Assembly (NCBI RefSeq): GCF_008329985.2
Contig: NZ_CP038437.2
Location: forward strand, 2,108,001 to 2,172,000
Source of the DNA: Halomonas binhaiensis
GTDB lineage: Bacteria > Pseudomonadota > Gammaproteobacteria > Pseudomonadales > Halomonadaceae
Length of the DNA: 64,000 nt
Direction: 5' to 3'
Both the position numbers and the translations under genes were made by a program. The notes under the pieces were generated by a model. It did not search any database, was not told the DNA's origin, and saw only the letters and a program-made list of their open reading frames with translations. Position 1 is the first letter of the stretch; the number at the start of each line of letters is the position of its first letter. Positions 33,931-43,534 of the stretch are shown here, in pieces.

Positions 33931-36801
33931 TCAGGCCGGTTCGATGCGGCACAGGGTGCATTTGGTTTCCTGCATCTGCGTCACCGAGTCATAGCCATAG
34001 GTGGTGGCGGTATTGGCCGCTTCACCAATGACATAGGGGCTGGAGCCTTCGGGATAGCGTTGCTCGAGACTTTCGCCCTGGAACATGCCACCGAAGTGGA
34101 AAGGCATGAACACCACGCCACGAGCAACTCGTGGGGTCACCATGGCCTTGACCTTGACCCGGCCACCTTCAGCACCCTCCACCCAGACCATGGCGCCGTT
34201 CTTCACGCCGATATCATTGGCCAGGGCAGGGTTGATCTCGACAAACATCTCCTGCTGCAGTTCAGCCAGCCAGGACATGGAACGGGTTTCTTCGCCACCG
34301 CCTTCGTATTCGACCAGGCGCCCGGAAGTGAGGATGATCGGATAGCGCTCAGTCACATCCTTCTGCTGGATGCTCTTGTACAGTGTCGGAAGACGAAAAT
34401 GGGAGGCGACGTCGTTCCAGGTCGGATAATCCTCAACCAGATCGCGCCGAGAGGTGTACAGAGGCTCACGATGCTTGGGAATCGGATCGGGGAACGTCCA
34501 CACGTTGCAGCGAGCCTTGGCGTTGCCGAAGGGAGCGCATTCGTGAGCGATGGCAACTCTCTGGATGCCGCCGGAAAGGTCGGTCTTCCAGTTCTTGCCA
34601 TCGGCGGCACTCTTTTCTTCCTCTGTCAGCTCATCCCACCAGCCCAGATCCTTGAGCATATCGGCGGTAAACTCGGGATAGCCGTCCTCAAGATCAGAAT
34701 CCTTGCTGAAGGAGCCATCGGCCAGAAGGGAAACGCCATCGCGTTCGATACCGAAACGGGCGCGGAAGGTCAGGCCACCTTGAGAAACCGGCAGGCTGGT
34801 ATCGTACAGATTCGTTGTGCCTGGATGAGCAAACTCTGGTGTTCCCCAGCAGGGCCAGGGCAGGCCATAGTAATCACCATCTGCTGGTCCGCCTTCGGCC
34901 TTCAGGCTGCGAAAACTGAAGGTATGCCAATTCTGCTGATGGGCCTTGAGGCGTTCCGGACTCTGGCCTGTATAGCCCACTGTCCACATGCCGCGGTTGA
35001 ACTCCCGGGTAATATCTTCGATCAAGGGTTCGTCGCCGTTTACCTGGATGTTCTTGAATAGCTGTTCGGCGAATCCCAGGCGTTTCGCCATCAGGTACAT
35101 GATGACGTGGTCCGGCTTGGACTCGTACATCGGCTCGATGACCCTGTCACGCCATTGCAGGGAGCGGTTGGTGGCGGTGACGCTGCCGTAGGTTTCGAAC
35201 TGAGTGGCAGCAGGGAGCAGATATACCCCATCACTGCGGCCGTGCATGACGGCGGCGACGGTCGGATAAGGGTCGACGATGACCATCATTTCCAGAGCTT
35301 GCATGGCCTTTTGCATCTCGGGGCCGCGAGTCTGGGAGTTGACGGCATGTCCCCAGTAGAACATGGCCTTGAGGTTCGTGCGCTGAGAGATATCGGTGTC
35401 ATCTTCCAGCACGCCGTCGACCCAGCGTGACACCGTGATGCCGTTGGAGTTCATCGGGAAGCCGTCAGCATACTCTGTCTGATCGAATCGCTCCTTGAGC
35501 CACTCGTAATCGAGATCCCAGACCTTGGCCCAATGACGCCAGGCGCCTTCTTCAAGGCCGTAGTAGCCCGGCAGGGAATCCGAGGTCAGGCCAAGGTCGG
35601 TGGCACCCTGTACGTTGTCATGACCACGAAAAATGTTGGTACCACCGCCAGAAACGCCTAGGTTACCCAGGGCCAGTTCGAGAATGCAGTAGGCCCGGGT
35701 GTTGTTGTTGCCGGTGGTGTGCTGCGTGCCCCCCATGCACCAGACCACGCACCCAGGGCGATTCTTGGCCAGGATTTCGGCGGTGGAATACATCACGTCT
35801 TCCGGGATGCCGGTGATACGTTCGACTTCGCTGGGAGAGAAGTTGGCCACTTCGGCCCGCACTTCTTCCATGCCATAGACGCGCTGCTGAATGAACTCGG
35901 TGTCTTCCCAGTGATTCTCGAAAATGTGCCACAGGAGGCCCCAGATAAAGGCAACATCGGATCCTGGACGGATGCGAACATAGTGATCGGCCTTGGCAGC
36001 GGTTCGGGTAAAACGAGGATCGACAACGATGATTTCTGCCTGGCTGCGTTCCTTGGCCAGCAGAATATGCTGCATGGCTACCGGGTGGGCTTCACAGGGG
36101 TTAGAGCCGATGAACATGATCGAACGACTGTTCTGCAGGTCGTTGAGCGAGTTGGTCATCGCTCCATAACCCCAAGTGTTGGCTACGCCTGCAACCGTGG
36201 TGGAGTGACAGATACGAGCCTGGTGGTCAGTATTGTTGGTGCCGGCCAGGGCCGCGAACTTGCGCATCAGATAGGCTTGTTCGTTGCTGAACTTGGCTGA
36301 CCCCAGCCAATAGATGCTGTCTGGACCATGCTGCTCGGTCAACTCCAGAACCCTGGAGCCAATCTCGTCAATGGCCTCTTCCCAGGACAGCCGCTGCCAT
36401 TCGCCATCGACAAGCTTCATCGGATATTTCAGGCGCCGGGTGGAATGGCCATGTTCACGCAGTGAGGCACCTTTGGCGCAATGGGCGCCACGGTTGAAGG
36501 GATGGTCGAAAGCCGGCTCCTGCCGGGTCCAGACACCTTCCTGAACTTCGGCATAGACACCGCAGCCTACCGAGCAGTGAGAACAGACCGTGCGCTTGGT
36601 CTCGACTTCCGCCTCGCTGTAGGGCGTGCGTTCGGCGGCTTCGGCTCTGCGCATCATGGGCGTACCGAGCAGGCCAAGTCCGGCGAGCCCTCCGCCTGCC
36701 ATGCTGCCACGTTTGAGGAACTGGCGGCGGGAGATACCGATGCCTGGAGCATGAGGCCGAGCCGAAGGCTGAGGCATCGAAGCGCGTTTCGTCAGTCGCA
36801 T
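33931..36801 (-). CDS. fdhA: formate dehydrogenase catalytic alpha subunit, cysteine type
   Basis: The 956-residue molybdopterin oxidoreductase has a twin-arginine signal (SRRQFLKRGSMAGGG, RR at 25-26), the N-terminal 4Fe-4S site (Cys73, 76, 80 and 108), and the active-site segment HQARICHSTTV with Cys198 where E. coli FdnG has selenocysteine. Molybdopterin-binding motifs follow through the C-terminal domain. It oxidises formate to CO2 in the periplasm, assuming Tat export. The start at 36801 is preceded by GAGGAG; the longer frame to 36867 lacks a signal-like start. Confidence 0.96.
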   Translation of the reverse strand: MRLTKRASMPQPSARPHAPGIGISRRQFLKRGSMAGGGLAGLGLLGTPMMRRAEAAERTPYSEAEVETKRTVCSHCSVGCGVYAEVQEGVWTRQEPAFDHPFNRGAHCAKGASLREHGHSTRRLKYPMKLVDGEWQRLSWEEAIDEIGSRVLELTEQHGPDSIYWLGSAKFSNEQAYLMRKFAALAGTNNTDHQARICHSTTVAGVANTWGYGAMTNSLNDLQNSRSIMFIGSNPCEAHPVAMQHILLAKERSQAEIIVVDPRFTRTAAKADHYVRIRPGSDVAFIWGLLWHIFENHWEDTEFIQQRVYGMEEVRAEVANFSPSEVERITGIPEDVMYSTAEILAKNRPGCVVWCMGGTQHTTGNNNTRAYCILELALGNLGVSGGGTNIFRGHDNVQGATDLGLTSDSLPGYYGLEEGAWRHWAKVWDLDYEWLKERFDQTEYADGFPMNSNGITVSRWVDGVLEDDTDISQRTNLKAMFYWGHAVNSQTRGPEMQKAMQALEMMVIVDPYPTVAAVMHGRSDGVYLLPAATQFETYGSVTATNRSLQWRDRVIEPMYESKPDHVIMYLMAKRLGFAEQLFKNIQVNGDEPLIEDITREFNRGMWTVGYTGQSPERLKAHQQNWHTFSFRSLKAEGGPADGDYYGLPWPCWGTPEFAHPGTTNLYDTSLPVSQGGLTFRARFGIERDGVSLLADGSFSKDSDLEDGYPEFTADMLKDLGWWDELTEEEKSAADGKNWKTDLSGGIQRVAIAHECAPFGNAKARCNVWTFPDPIPKHREPLYTSRRDLVEDYPTWNDVASHFRLPTLYKSIQQKDVTERYPIILTSGRLVEYEGGGEETRSMSWLAELQQEMFVEINPALANDIGVKNGAMVWVEGAEGGRVKVKAMVTPRVARGVVFMPFHFGGMFQGESLEQRYPEGSSPYVIGEAANTATTYGYDSVTQMQETKCTLCRIEPA

Positions 36802-36811
36802 GAGAGTCTCC

Positions 36812-37030
36812 TCAATCTCGCAGGGAAGCGTAAAAGTCCCGGATATGCTGGGTTTCACGGTAGCCACCGGCTTGCTGGTCTCGAGATTCTTCGGCCTCGT
36901 CTTCCGCCTGGGCGAGGCTCACATGTGTGATGCCTGCTGCGACTCCCGCCGTGACAGACCCCACCCCGAGTACCTTGAGAAAACGACGGCGTTGAGGATC
37001 ACTGCCTGTCGGCTGTACGGTCTTTTTCAT
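36812..37030 (-). CDS. small Tat-signal protein of formate dehydrogenase loci
   Basis: The 72-residue product has a twin-arginine motif (PQRRRFLKVLGVGSVTAG) and a short acidic tail, ending QHIRDFYASLRD. Such 'formate dehydrogenase region Tat target' proteins lie beside periplasmic FdhA genes in many proteobacteria. Its start overlaps the chaperone stop by 4 bases and its stop is 10 bases before fdhA. It may aid assembly; its role is unproven. Confidence 0.88.
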   Translation of the reverse strand: MKKTVQPTGSDPQRRRFLKVLGVGSVTAGVAAGITHVSLAQAEDEAEESRDQQAGGYRETQHIRDFYASLRD

Positions 37031-37803
37031 CGCTCTCTCCTCATGTCATTGATAGTCGCAGTGGGCGTGACAATGCGCAGTGGCTGGCCAGCTTCGGCGT
37101 AACGGTTGACCAGGTCGTTGTAGCGTTCGTTTTCCAGGGTCATGAAGGCTTGCCCCAGGCTGCCCAGGGCTGAATAGAATGCAGTGTCGACCTGGCTCAG
37201 GTCGTGCAGGCAGCGTGACGCCCAAGGGGCAATATGGCGCTGGAAAAAGTCAGCAGCATGATGTTGGACGGCATGACGTGAAATGGCATCGCAGGCACTG
37301 GTCTCGCTTGTAGCGGCATGGGTCGAGCTGACGGCAGTCATTGCGACGGCTTCATCCTGCAGCAGCATGACCATCACTTCGAAGAGGGCTCCGAGGTGGT
37401 CCTCGGGATCATGCTGATCCGTATTACGCTGTATGCCGAGTTGTCTGAGATCCTTGCGCAGATCGACCAGAGCGATATCCATCAGTTGACCGTTGCGGTA
37501 CCAGGAGGCATAAGGCAATACATCTCCCTGGATGACACCGACAAGGTGACGAAAGTGCGCGCGCTCCAGGTGCTCGGCATCACTTTCGGCAGCGGCAGCG
37601 GCAAGGGCCTGCCAGGCGTGGCAAAGCGCTTCTTCAGACGGCGTCGGACTCGGATCGGGTTCCAGTTCCGCCAGCCAGCGCCGCAGCGCTTCCGTTGGAG
37701 GCTGGCGCAGTAGCGTGCCGAGCAGGGCGTAGACCTCTGCTCTCAGCTCACTGTCGCTGACTCCATGATCATCGATGTGATGATGCTGCACGTCGTTGTA
37801 CAT
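37027..37803 (-). CDS. TorD/NarJ-family chaperone for formate dehydrogenase
   Basis: The 258-residue helical protein (ELRAEVYALLGTLLRQPPTE, YRNGQLMDIALVDLRKDLRQ) fits the TorD family, which bind the Tat signal of a molybdoenzyme and hold it until cofactor insertion. Its stop overlaps the next start by ATGA. The partner is surely FdhA downstream. It starts 3 bases after the ferredoxin gene. Confidence 0.88.
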   Translation of the reverse strand: MYNDVQHHHIDDHGVSDSELRAEVYALLGTLLRQPPTEALRRWLAELEPDPSPTPSEEALCHAWQALAAAAAESDAEHLERAHFRHLVGVIQGDVLPYASWYRNGQLMDIALVDLRKDLRQLGIQRNTDQHDPEDHLGALFEVMVMLLQDEAVAMTAVSSTHAATSETSACDAISRHAVQHHAADFFQRHIAPWASRCLHDLSQVDTAFYSALGSLGQAFMTLENERYNDLVNRYAEAGQPLRIVTPTATINDMRRER

Positions 37804-37806
37804 GGC

Positions 37807-39561
37807 TCATAGCCTCACGGGTGAGTCAGGATGATGGGCAAGTTCTTCCCAGATATCCTTGACCCGGCAGTCCTGACACATTTCCAGGCGTTTGGCCTGG
37901 GCACCGGAAAAGTAAGGATGTTCGGCAAGCTTTTTCTGTATGGCAGTGATAGTGCCGGTGTTGGCAAAAGGTTTTCCGCAATGGATACAGGCGAAAGGCT
38001 GATCTTCATGCAGCAACTGGTACTGAGTGCGCTCGGGGGCGGCGAGAAACCCGGGGACCAGGTGAATGACATGTTCCGGGCAGCTCTGTTCGCATAGGCC
38101 ACACTGCACACAATCAGCCTCGCGAAAGCTCAGCCGAGGTGCATCCTGATCAGCGTTCAATGCCGGTGTCGGACAACTGGCCACGCAGCTCATGCACAGG
38201 GTGCATCCTTCACTATCTACCGTGATGGCGCCGAATGGACTATTGGATGGCAGAGAGTGGCGTTCGCCATTCAGGTGGCCGTGTGCGGCGAGATGTTCGA
38301 GCACGCAGTTCAAGCGGGCTCGTTTGCTGGGAGCGTCATGTGATGTCCCGGAAGACTCTTGCAGTTCACCCTTGATGAGCCGTGTCGGCAGGGCATTGAA
38401 ACGTGGCAAGTCGGCCTTCGGGGGAGCGTCGTCAGCGCCTCTCCATACCAGGCGCTCGGGCGAGAGGCCGATGGCCTCTAGAATGCCACGGGCTTGTGCG
38501 AGCTGGTCGTGCAGGTGTTGCTGAAGGCGCACAGGCATGTCGGAATAGGCCTGAATATGAACTTCACAGGCACCCGCAGCCAATGCGGTCAGCCATTGGT
38601 CACTGCCTGCTGTGCCGAGGTCTTCCAAGGGGACCTCGATGACGTGTCCAGGAAGGTCGGCGGCGGTCGCAGACGGTTCCGCCTGGACGAAGCGCATGAT
38701 GGCATGGGAGCCACCGGCATCGTGATAGGCCGAAAGCCAGGCGACTAGAGTGTCTTGCTGCAGATGGCTCAGCGGCTGGCGGAACTCGATGGCACCGGTA
38801 GGACAGGCGCTGGAGCAGCTGCCGACGCCGTGGCAACGAAACGGATCAATATCGATGCGAGAGTCGATGCGTCCCTTGTGGCTGCTGATGGCATCTGCCG
38901 GACACACATCCAGGCACCGGGTACAGCCGGTGAAGCCACGTGTGGAGTGGGCGCATGCGTCGCTCGCAATCTGGAAGTAGCGAGGCTTGTCGAAGTCGCC
39001 GACCCAGTCGGGTAACGAAGCGAGAACGTCATTCCGCTCACCATTGGCTTCAGGTAGATGGAAATATCCGGGGGGAAGTAGCTCCAGTTCCAGGCAGGGA
39101 GGGGAGGCCAGATCCACCACCAGGTCAAAGGTGTCTCGGGAAACCAAGGCCTTGGCCAGATTGATGGAAGACTCTTTGGTGAGGGATCCTCCTGATAGCC
39201 AGGCACGAAAATCCCCAAGATGTCCTTCCAGCTTCAACCTATTGCGCTGCGATGAGAGCAGCGGTTGGATATGGATGGGAAGGGTGGAGCTGGATGTTTC
39301 AGCAAGGATCAGCAGGGCATCGTCCGGCATATCCGTGCAGATCAGCGTCAAGCTGGCCAATGACGAGTGGAGAGCCGGGTGGTCGATGATGGCCGAATAA
39401 AGGGATGCACTGTCTCCTACCAGCAATACATGCCCCTGGCTTGAATAGCTGACATGGGCATTTGCCAGGTTCACTGGCCAGGATACTTGTGTATACGCTG
39501 CATCACGCGCACACCGGTTAGCGCCTGCGTCTACCGGAACGAGGTCGATTCGCTGGTTCAT
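37807..39561 (-). CDS. multi-cluster 4Fe-4S ferredoxin protein of the formate dehydrogenase operon
   Basis: The 584-residue protein has several ferredoxin clusters: CTRCLDVCPADA at about residue 215, CHGVGSCSSACPTGA near 245, CTLCMSCVASCPTPA near 455 and CVQCGLCEQSCPEH near 490. CIHCGKP and CQDCRVKDIW pairs near the C-terminus could bind a further metal. It probably donates or accepts electrons for assembly or activity of the formate dehydrogenase, or links it to another redox pool. It heads the fdh operon. Confidence 0.85.
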   Translation of the reverse strand: MNQRIDLVPVDAGANRCARDAAYTQVSWPVNLANAHVSYSSQGHVLLVGDSASLYSAIIDHPALHSSLASLTLICTDMPDDALLILAETSSSTLPIHIQPLLSSQRNRLKLEGHLGDFRAWLSGGSLTKESSINLAKALVSRDTFDLVVDLASPPCLELELLPPGYFHLPEANGERNDVLASLPDWVGDFDKPRYFQIASDACAHSTRGFTGCTRCLDVCPADAISSHKGRIDSRIDIDPFRCHGVGSCSSACPTGAIEFRQPLSHLQQDTLVAWLSAYHDAGGSHAIMRFVQAEPSATAADLPGHVIEVPLEDLGTAGSDQWLTALAAGACEVHIQAYSDMPVRLQQHLHDQLAQARGILEAIGLSPERLVWRGADDAPPKADLPRFNALPTRLIKGELQESSGTSHDAPSKRARLNCVLEHLAAHGHLNGERHSLPSNSPFGAITVDSEGCTLCMSCVASCPTPALNADQDAPRLSFREADCVQCGLCEQSCPEHVIHLVPGFLAAPERTQYQLLHEDQPFACIHCGKPFANTGTITAIQKKLAEHPYFSGAQAKRLEMCQDCRVKDIWEELAHHPDSPVRL

Positions 39562-39608
39562 ATTGTCTCACGGTCGAGAACGGTGACTCGTCGTTTTTAT
39601 AATAAATT

Positions 39609-39658
39609 CACGAATGCGCTGTGCTGACTCGTATATTGTGCCGGCTCGCACATTCGTG
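39609..39658. promoter_or_regulatory. inverted repeat upstream of the fdh operon
   Basis: CACGAATG (39609-39616) and CATTCGTG (39651-39658) are complementary arms 34 bases apart, about 50 bases upstream of the ferredoxin gene start. This could be a regulator site, but the spacing is large. Confidence 0.3.
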
Positions 39659-39801
39659 CTTATTGATACCTCGCTTAAGTGTTGACGCTATTTGCCAATC
39701 CCGCCACATATCTTGGTCTAAGGTCGTGGGGCAGGAGCTTGCCTTCAGTGGCTAGAGAAGAACTGAATAGGGGCTGATTGGGCGGTTATGGAGGTTTTCG
39801 C

Positions 39802-40677
39802 ATGTTCGATGCTTACAAACAGCAAAAGATTGACGTAAACGGTACTGGAATCAACTTCCGCATCGGTGGCAATGGACCTGGGTTGTTGTTGCTGCATGGG
39901 CACCCGCAGACGCATGTCATGTGGCATAAGGTCGCTGACTCGCTGGCTCGGCATTTCACTGTCGTTGCGGCGGATCTACGTGGTTATGGCGATAGTGATA
40001 AACCTCCGGCCGAGGATGACCATCAATCCTATTCGAAACGCAGCATGGCGTCAGACATGGTGGCGCTGATGCGTGAACTGGGTTTTGCACGATTCTCCAT
40101 CCTGGCACATGACCGGGGAGCCAGGGTCGCCCATCGCCTCGCAATGGATCATGCCGCTGCCGTCGAGCGCATGATCCTGCTGGATATTGCCCCTACGCTT
40201 GCCATGTATGAACAGACGGATCAGGCATTCGCCAGAGCCTACTGGCATTGGTTCTTTTTGATACGTCCGGCTCCGCTGCCGGAAGCGCTGATTGAACATG
40301 ATCCTGAACTTTACCTACGCAGCGTAATGGGGGCGCGTAGTGCCGGCTTGAAGCCTTTTACCGATGCGGCTCTGAGTGAATATATGCGATGTCTGGGGTT
40401 ACCAGGGACGGCCATGGCCATCTGTGAGGATTATCGTGCCTCTGCCAGCCTGGATCTCGCGCATGACCGCGCTGACCTTGAGGCCGGTCGCAAGCTTGAG
40501 TGTCCCTTGCTGGTCATGTGGGGGGCCAATGGCACGGTAGGACAGTGTTTCGCTCCTTTGCAGGAATGGCAACGCGTGGCTTCGAATGTCAATGGCAAGG
40601 CGCTACCGGCAGGGCACTATATCGCCGAGGAAGTACCGGACAGCTTATTGCAAGAAGCGCTCGCTTTCCTGACATGA
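39802..40677 (+). CDS. alpha/beta hydrolase, fluoroacetate/haloacetate dehalogenase-like
   Basis: The 291-residue protein has every residue type that defines fluoroacetate dehalogenase: nucleophile Asp104 in HDRGAR with Arg105 and Arg108 to hold the carboxylate, Asp128 (LLDIAP), His149-Trp150 and Tyr211 around the halide site, and catalytic His272 (PAGHYI). It likely hydrolyses haloacetates to glycolate and halide. GGAGG 7 bases upstream fixes the start at 39802. It is plus-stranded within a locus of minus-strand formate genes. A simple ester hydrolase remains possible, but the halide-pocket pattern favours dehalogenation. Confidence 0.82.
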   Translation: MFDAYKQQKIDVNGTGINFRIGGNGPGLLLLHGHPQTHVMWHKVADSLARHFTVVAADLRGYGDSDKPPAEDDHQSYSKRSMASDMVALMRELGFARFSILAHDRGARVAHRLAMDHAAAVERMILLDIAPTLAMYEQTDQAFARAYWHWFFLIRPAPLPEALIEHDPELYLRSVMGARSAGLKPFTDAALSEYMRCLGLPGTAMAICEDYRASASLDLAHDRADLEAGRKLECPLLVMWGANGTVGQCFAPLQEWQRVASNVNGKALPAGHYIAEEVPDSLLQEALAFLT

Positions 40678-40741
40678 TGCGGCAACCCAGGCAGGCATGA
40701 TGCGCCATGCCCGGCAGCTTTGCTGCTGGCAGGCTGCAGGG

Positions 40742-41428
40742 TTAGCCCGGTTGTTTATCGGTGCCTTGGTCCTGATGCGTTGCCTGGTCAGGATCTGCTG
40801 CCTCAGGCGATGCAGCCTGTTGCGCGTCATGGAGCTTGGGGCCGTGTTCGTGATCGAGAGAAGCGGTGTCCTGCTGTGGTGGCTCGCTCTCTGTTTCAGA
40901 GGCTTCCTGAGGCTTTTCCCAATAATGCTCGAGGTGCTGGCGCAGCCGCCCGGCGACATGCTCTGAAAGCGGTTTGAGCTTTTCCCGGAAGTCATCATCG
41001 TAGTCATCGAGGCCATCACGGACATTGTAGCGCTCGGCACTGAACAGGCGGCGTAGAGCTTTTTTCCTGAGGACCTTGTCAACGCCGGGTTCGAGATAGG
41101 CTCGAATGTCACTGCCAGCAGGCAGGCTGTCCGGGTCAGGCAGGGTAATGCTGTCGGCAACAGCATCATCATGCGCGTCGTCACTTTCCTCCCCATCCGC
41201 GATCGTGCTCTCGGGTTCTCGGCCGGCAGGTTCGAGGGCTTCTTCTGCGAAGGCACTGTCCTTTGTATCGGCGTGTTCCTGTCGTTGGGCCGGCTGTTGT
41301 ATCTGCGAATGTATCTGCGAATGTGTCTGTGAAGTTTCGGGGGGGGCGGAAACAGGCTTTTCGTCTGTGTCAGATGGTAGCTCCTTGCCCGTAAGCTTGC
41401 GCTGAGACCAGCGTGACAGGCGATTCAT
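40742..41428 (-). CDS. DUF3306 protein of formate dehydrogenase loci
   Basis: The 228-residue protein begins MNRLSRWSQRKL, the conserved opening of DUF3306, followed by a low-complexity acidic/Pro/Gln segment with TSQTHSQIHSQIQ repeats, a conserved middle (LPDPDSLPAGSDIRAYLEPG, LRRLFSAERYNVRDGLDDYD) and a second low-complexity tail. It is found next to formate dehydrogenase genes; its function is unknown. Start overlaps the DUF3305 stop (ATGA). Confidence 0.88.
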   Translation of the reverse strand: MNRLSRWSQRKLTGKELPSDTDEKPVSAPPETSQTHSQIHSQIQQPAQRQEHADTKDSAFAEEALEPAGREPESTIADGEESDDAHDDAVADSITLPDPDSLPAGSDIRAYLEPGVDKVLRKKALRRLFSAERYNVRDGLDDYDDDFREKLKPLSEHVAGRLRQHLEHYWEKPQEASETESEPPQQDTASLDHEHGPKLHDAQQAASPEAADPDQATHQDQGTDKQPG

Positions 41429-41883
41429 CGAGGTTCCTCCCGTGGCAGGTTGGCAGGCTTGGATGAGTGCGCCCGTCCAGCTCCCTTGCGCTTCTTCTTG
41501 CGACCTTCGTCCGGTGCTTCGCCATGTTCCAGCAGATAGGCTTCTATCCATGCCTGAATGGCCATGGGCATGGCAGTTTCCAGAACACGGTGCTCTCCAT
41601 CCATCCAGGTTGCCGCCATTGCCTGACTGGCCGTGATGGCCAACGCCTGCGGAGGTTCATCGACGTGTCCGGCCCGTACGAACAGGCGCGGAGTATTGGC
41701 GTTGAGGTTGAAGCGATAGTCTGCGCGTTCGGTCATGGACAGGACCAGGGTCAGAACGTGGGGTCCCTCCGTGCCCGGCAGCAATTGGCAAATGTGCCAA
41801 CTACGCTGACGGAATCCCTTGACGACGTGCAACTGCTCGTCGAATTTCACACTCAACTGACGCCGATTGGAAACGTTTGTCAT
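41425..41883 (-). CDS. DUF3305 protein of formate dehydrogenase loci
   Basis: The 152-residue protein (GFRQRSWHICQLLPG, RFNLNANTPRLFVRAG, AITASQAMAATWMDGEH) matches DUF3305, usually paired with DUF3306. The C-terminal part is basic (RKKKRKGAGRAH). Divergent from fdhD with 130 bases between. Role unknown, presumed in assembly of formate dehydrogenase. Confidence 0.88.
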   Translation of the reverse strand: MTNVSNRRQLSVKFDEQLHVVKGFRQRSWHICQLLPGTEGPHVLTLVLSMTERADYRFNLNANTPRLFVRAGHVDEPPQALAITASQAMAATWMDGEHRVLETAMPMAIQAWIEAYLLEHGEAPDEGRKKKRKGAGRAHSSKPANLPREEPR

Positions 41884-42013
41884 CCTTCCACCTGTTGAAC
41901 CTTATTTACCGGCTGGCCCTATCCATCTTCAGATAAGTGGCGTAGGCCAATGTCTCATCCTTGCTCTATTGTTACTCAAGCACAACCAGACGTAGGCCGC
42001 ACCCAGGAGTTTT

Positions 42014-42880
42014 ATGCCGCATTCCATTCAACGTAGCCATGCCAGGCTGCCCGTCACGCTGGACATTCAGGTGGTCGACGAGTTCGGGCAATCACATACG
42101 CAGCCAATCGCAGCGGAGCGGGCGCTGACGGTGTACCTCAACCGCCGTGAGATCGTCACCCTGATGTCTCTGGGAGAGGACCCAGAAGCGTTGGTGGTGG
42201 GATATCTGCGCAATCAAGGACTGATAGGTACGAGAGAGGATCTTGAGGCGGTGTTCGTGGACTGGGAAGTGGAAGCCGCCGCGGTGGTGACCCGGCACTT
42301 GCCTGAGGATCTGGAAACTCGTCTGGGACAGCGTACCGTGACCACGGGCTGTGGCCAGGGGACGGTATTTGGGCGCTTGCTGGATTCGGTGCCCAGGGCA
42401 AGGCTGACACCGACGCCACTGAAACAGTCTGTGATGTACGCGCTGCTGGAAAATCTCGGTGCCTACAACGAAACCTATCGCAGCGCTGGCGCAGTACATG
42501 GTTGTGCATTATGCCGCCAGGAGCAGGTGCTGGATTTCGTCGAGGACGTGGGTCGCCATAATGCCGTGGACACCCTGGCAGGGAGAGAGTGGCTCAATGA
42601 GGGTTCTTCCGATGCGGCATGCACCCAGGCCGATATCTTTTACACTACCGGGCGCCTGACCTCGGAAATGGTCCTCAAGGTTGCCCAGATGGGCATCTCG
42701 GTATTGCTGTCCCGCTCGGGAGTCACACAAAAGGGTGTGGAGTTGGCCGAGCGCTTCGGGGTGCTATTGGTGGCTCGAGCCAAGGGGCGGCATTTTCAGG
42801 TGATTGATACGCAGCAGCGTTTCATCTTTGATGCGCCACCACCACCACGACGGCCCGGAGACCGTCGCCAGACTGGCTGA
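42014..42880 (+). CDS. fdhD: formate dehydrogenase accessory sulfurtransferase FdhD
   Basis: The 288-residue protein shows the FdhD patterns NRREIVTLMSLGEDPEALVV, TTGCGQGTVFG, and HGCALCRQEQVLDFVEDVGRHN; the CALC pair corresponds to the catalytic CxxC. FdhD passes sulfur from IscS to the molybdenum cofactor of formate dehydrogenase. It serves the fdhA product encoded nearby. Confidence 0.95.
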   Translation: MPHSIQRSHARLPVTLDIQVVDEFGQSHTQPIAAERALTVYLNRREIVTLMSLGEDPEALVVGYLRNQGLIGTREDLEAVFVDWEVEAAAVVTRHLPEDLETRLGQRTVTTGCGQGTVFGRLLDSVPRARLTPTPLKQSVMYALLENLGAYNETYRSAGAVHGCALCRQEQVLDFVEDVGRHNAVDTLAGREWLNEGSSDAACTQADIFYTTGRLTSEMVLKVAQMGISVLLSRSGVTQKGVELAERFGVLLVARAKGRHFQVIDTQQRFIFDAPPPPRRPGDRRQTG

Positions 42881-42886
42881 ACGCTC

Positions 42887-43519
42887 TCAGGAACCTTCGC
42901 CGCGAGTACAGACCGAGAGGATGACGGCGTCTTCTTCGCTGATCGACACCAGGGCGTGCCCCATGTCACTGTCGAAATAGATGCTGTCTCCTTCGACCAT
43001 GGTGACGGGCTCATAGAACTCGGAATAGAGCATCACTTCTCCGCTCAGCACCATCAGGAACTCCTCGCCATCGTGGCGAACCCATTCCTGGAATTCCTCG
43101 AACTGCCGTGCCCGTACGATGGTCTTGAACGGGATCATGCGTTTTTGAGCAAGTTCACAACTGAGCAGCTCATGCTCATAAGTGGGAGTAGGGTGGCGTT
43201 GACCTTCTCCACGGCGTGTCATGTCACGACGCCCCATGGTGCGCGTCTGCTTGCGTGGCGGGGATAGCAGCTGGGGCAAGTCAATACCAAGACCGTTGAT
43301 CAGTTTCTGTACAGCAGTAAACGTGGGGGAGATCTGATCATTTTCGATCTTGGACAACGTGGAACGTGCCAGGCCGGTACGCTGGCTGACATCCTCCAGT
43401 GTCCATTGGTTGGCCAGGCGTATTTCCTTGAGTCGCTGGCCAAGGCGCAGGGGCTCGACGAAAGCCTTGCGCCCTGAGGCGATCTTGAGAGCTGCCTGCT
43501 GATCGGTGTTTTGTGGCAT
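42887..43519 (-). CDS. XRE-cupin transcriptional regulator
   Basis: The protein of about 210 residues has an HTH-XRE domain (QRLKEIRLANQWTLEDVSQR, LARSTLSKIENDQISPT, about residues 27-80) and a C-terminal cupin sensor (GEVMLYSEFYEPVTMVEGDS). It resembles PuuR-type repressors that bind amines or amino-acid derivatives. A palindrome just upstream is a probable autoregulatory operator. The start is the ATG at 43519 or a GTG at 43531. Confidence 0.88.
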   Translation of the reverse strand: MPQNTDQQAALKIASGRKAFVEPLRLGQRLKEIRLANQWTLEDVSQRTGLARSTLSKIENDQISPTFTAVQKLINGLGIDLPQLLSPPRKQTRTMGRRDMTRRGEGQRHPTPTYEHELLSCELAQKRMIPFKTIVRARQFEEFQEWVRHDGEEFLMVLSGEVMLYSEFYEPVTMVEGDSIYFDSDMGHALVSISEEDAVILSVCTRGEGS

Positions 43520-43534
43520 GCCAAAATTCACAAT

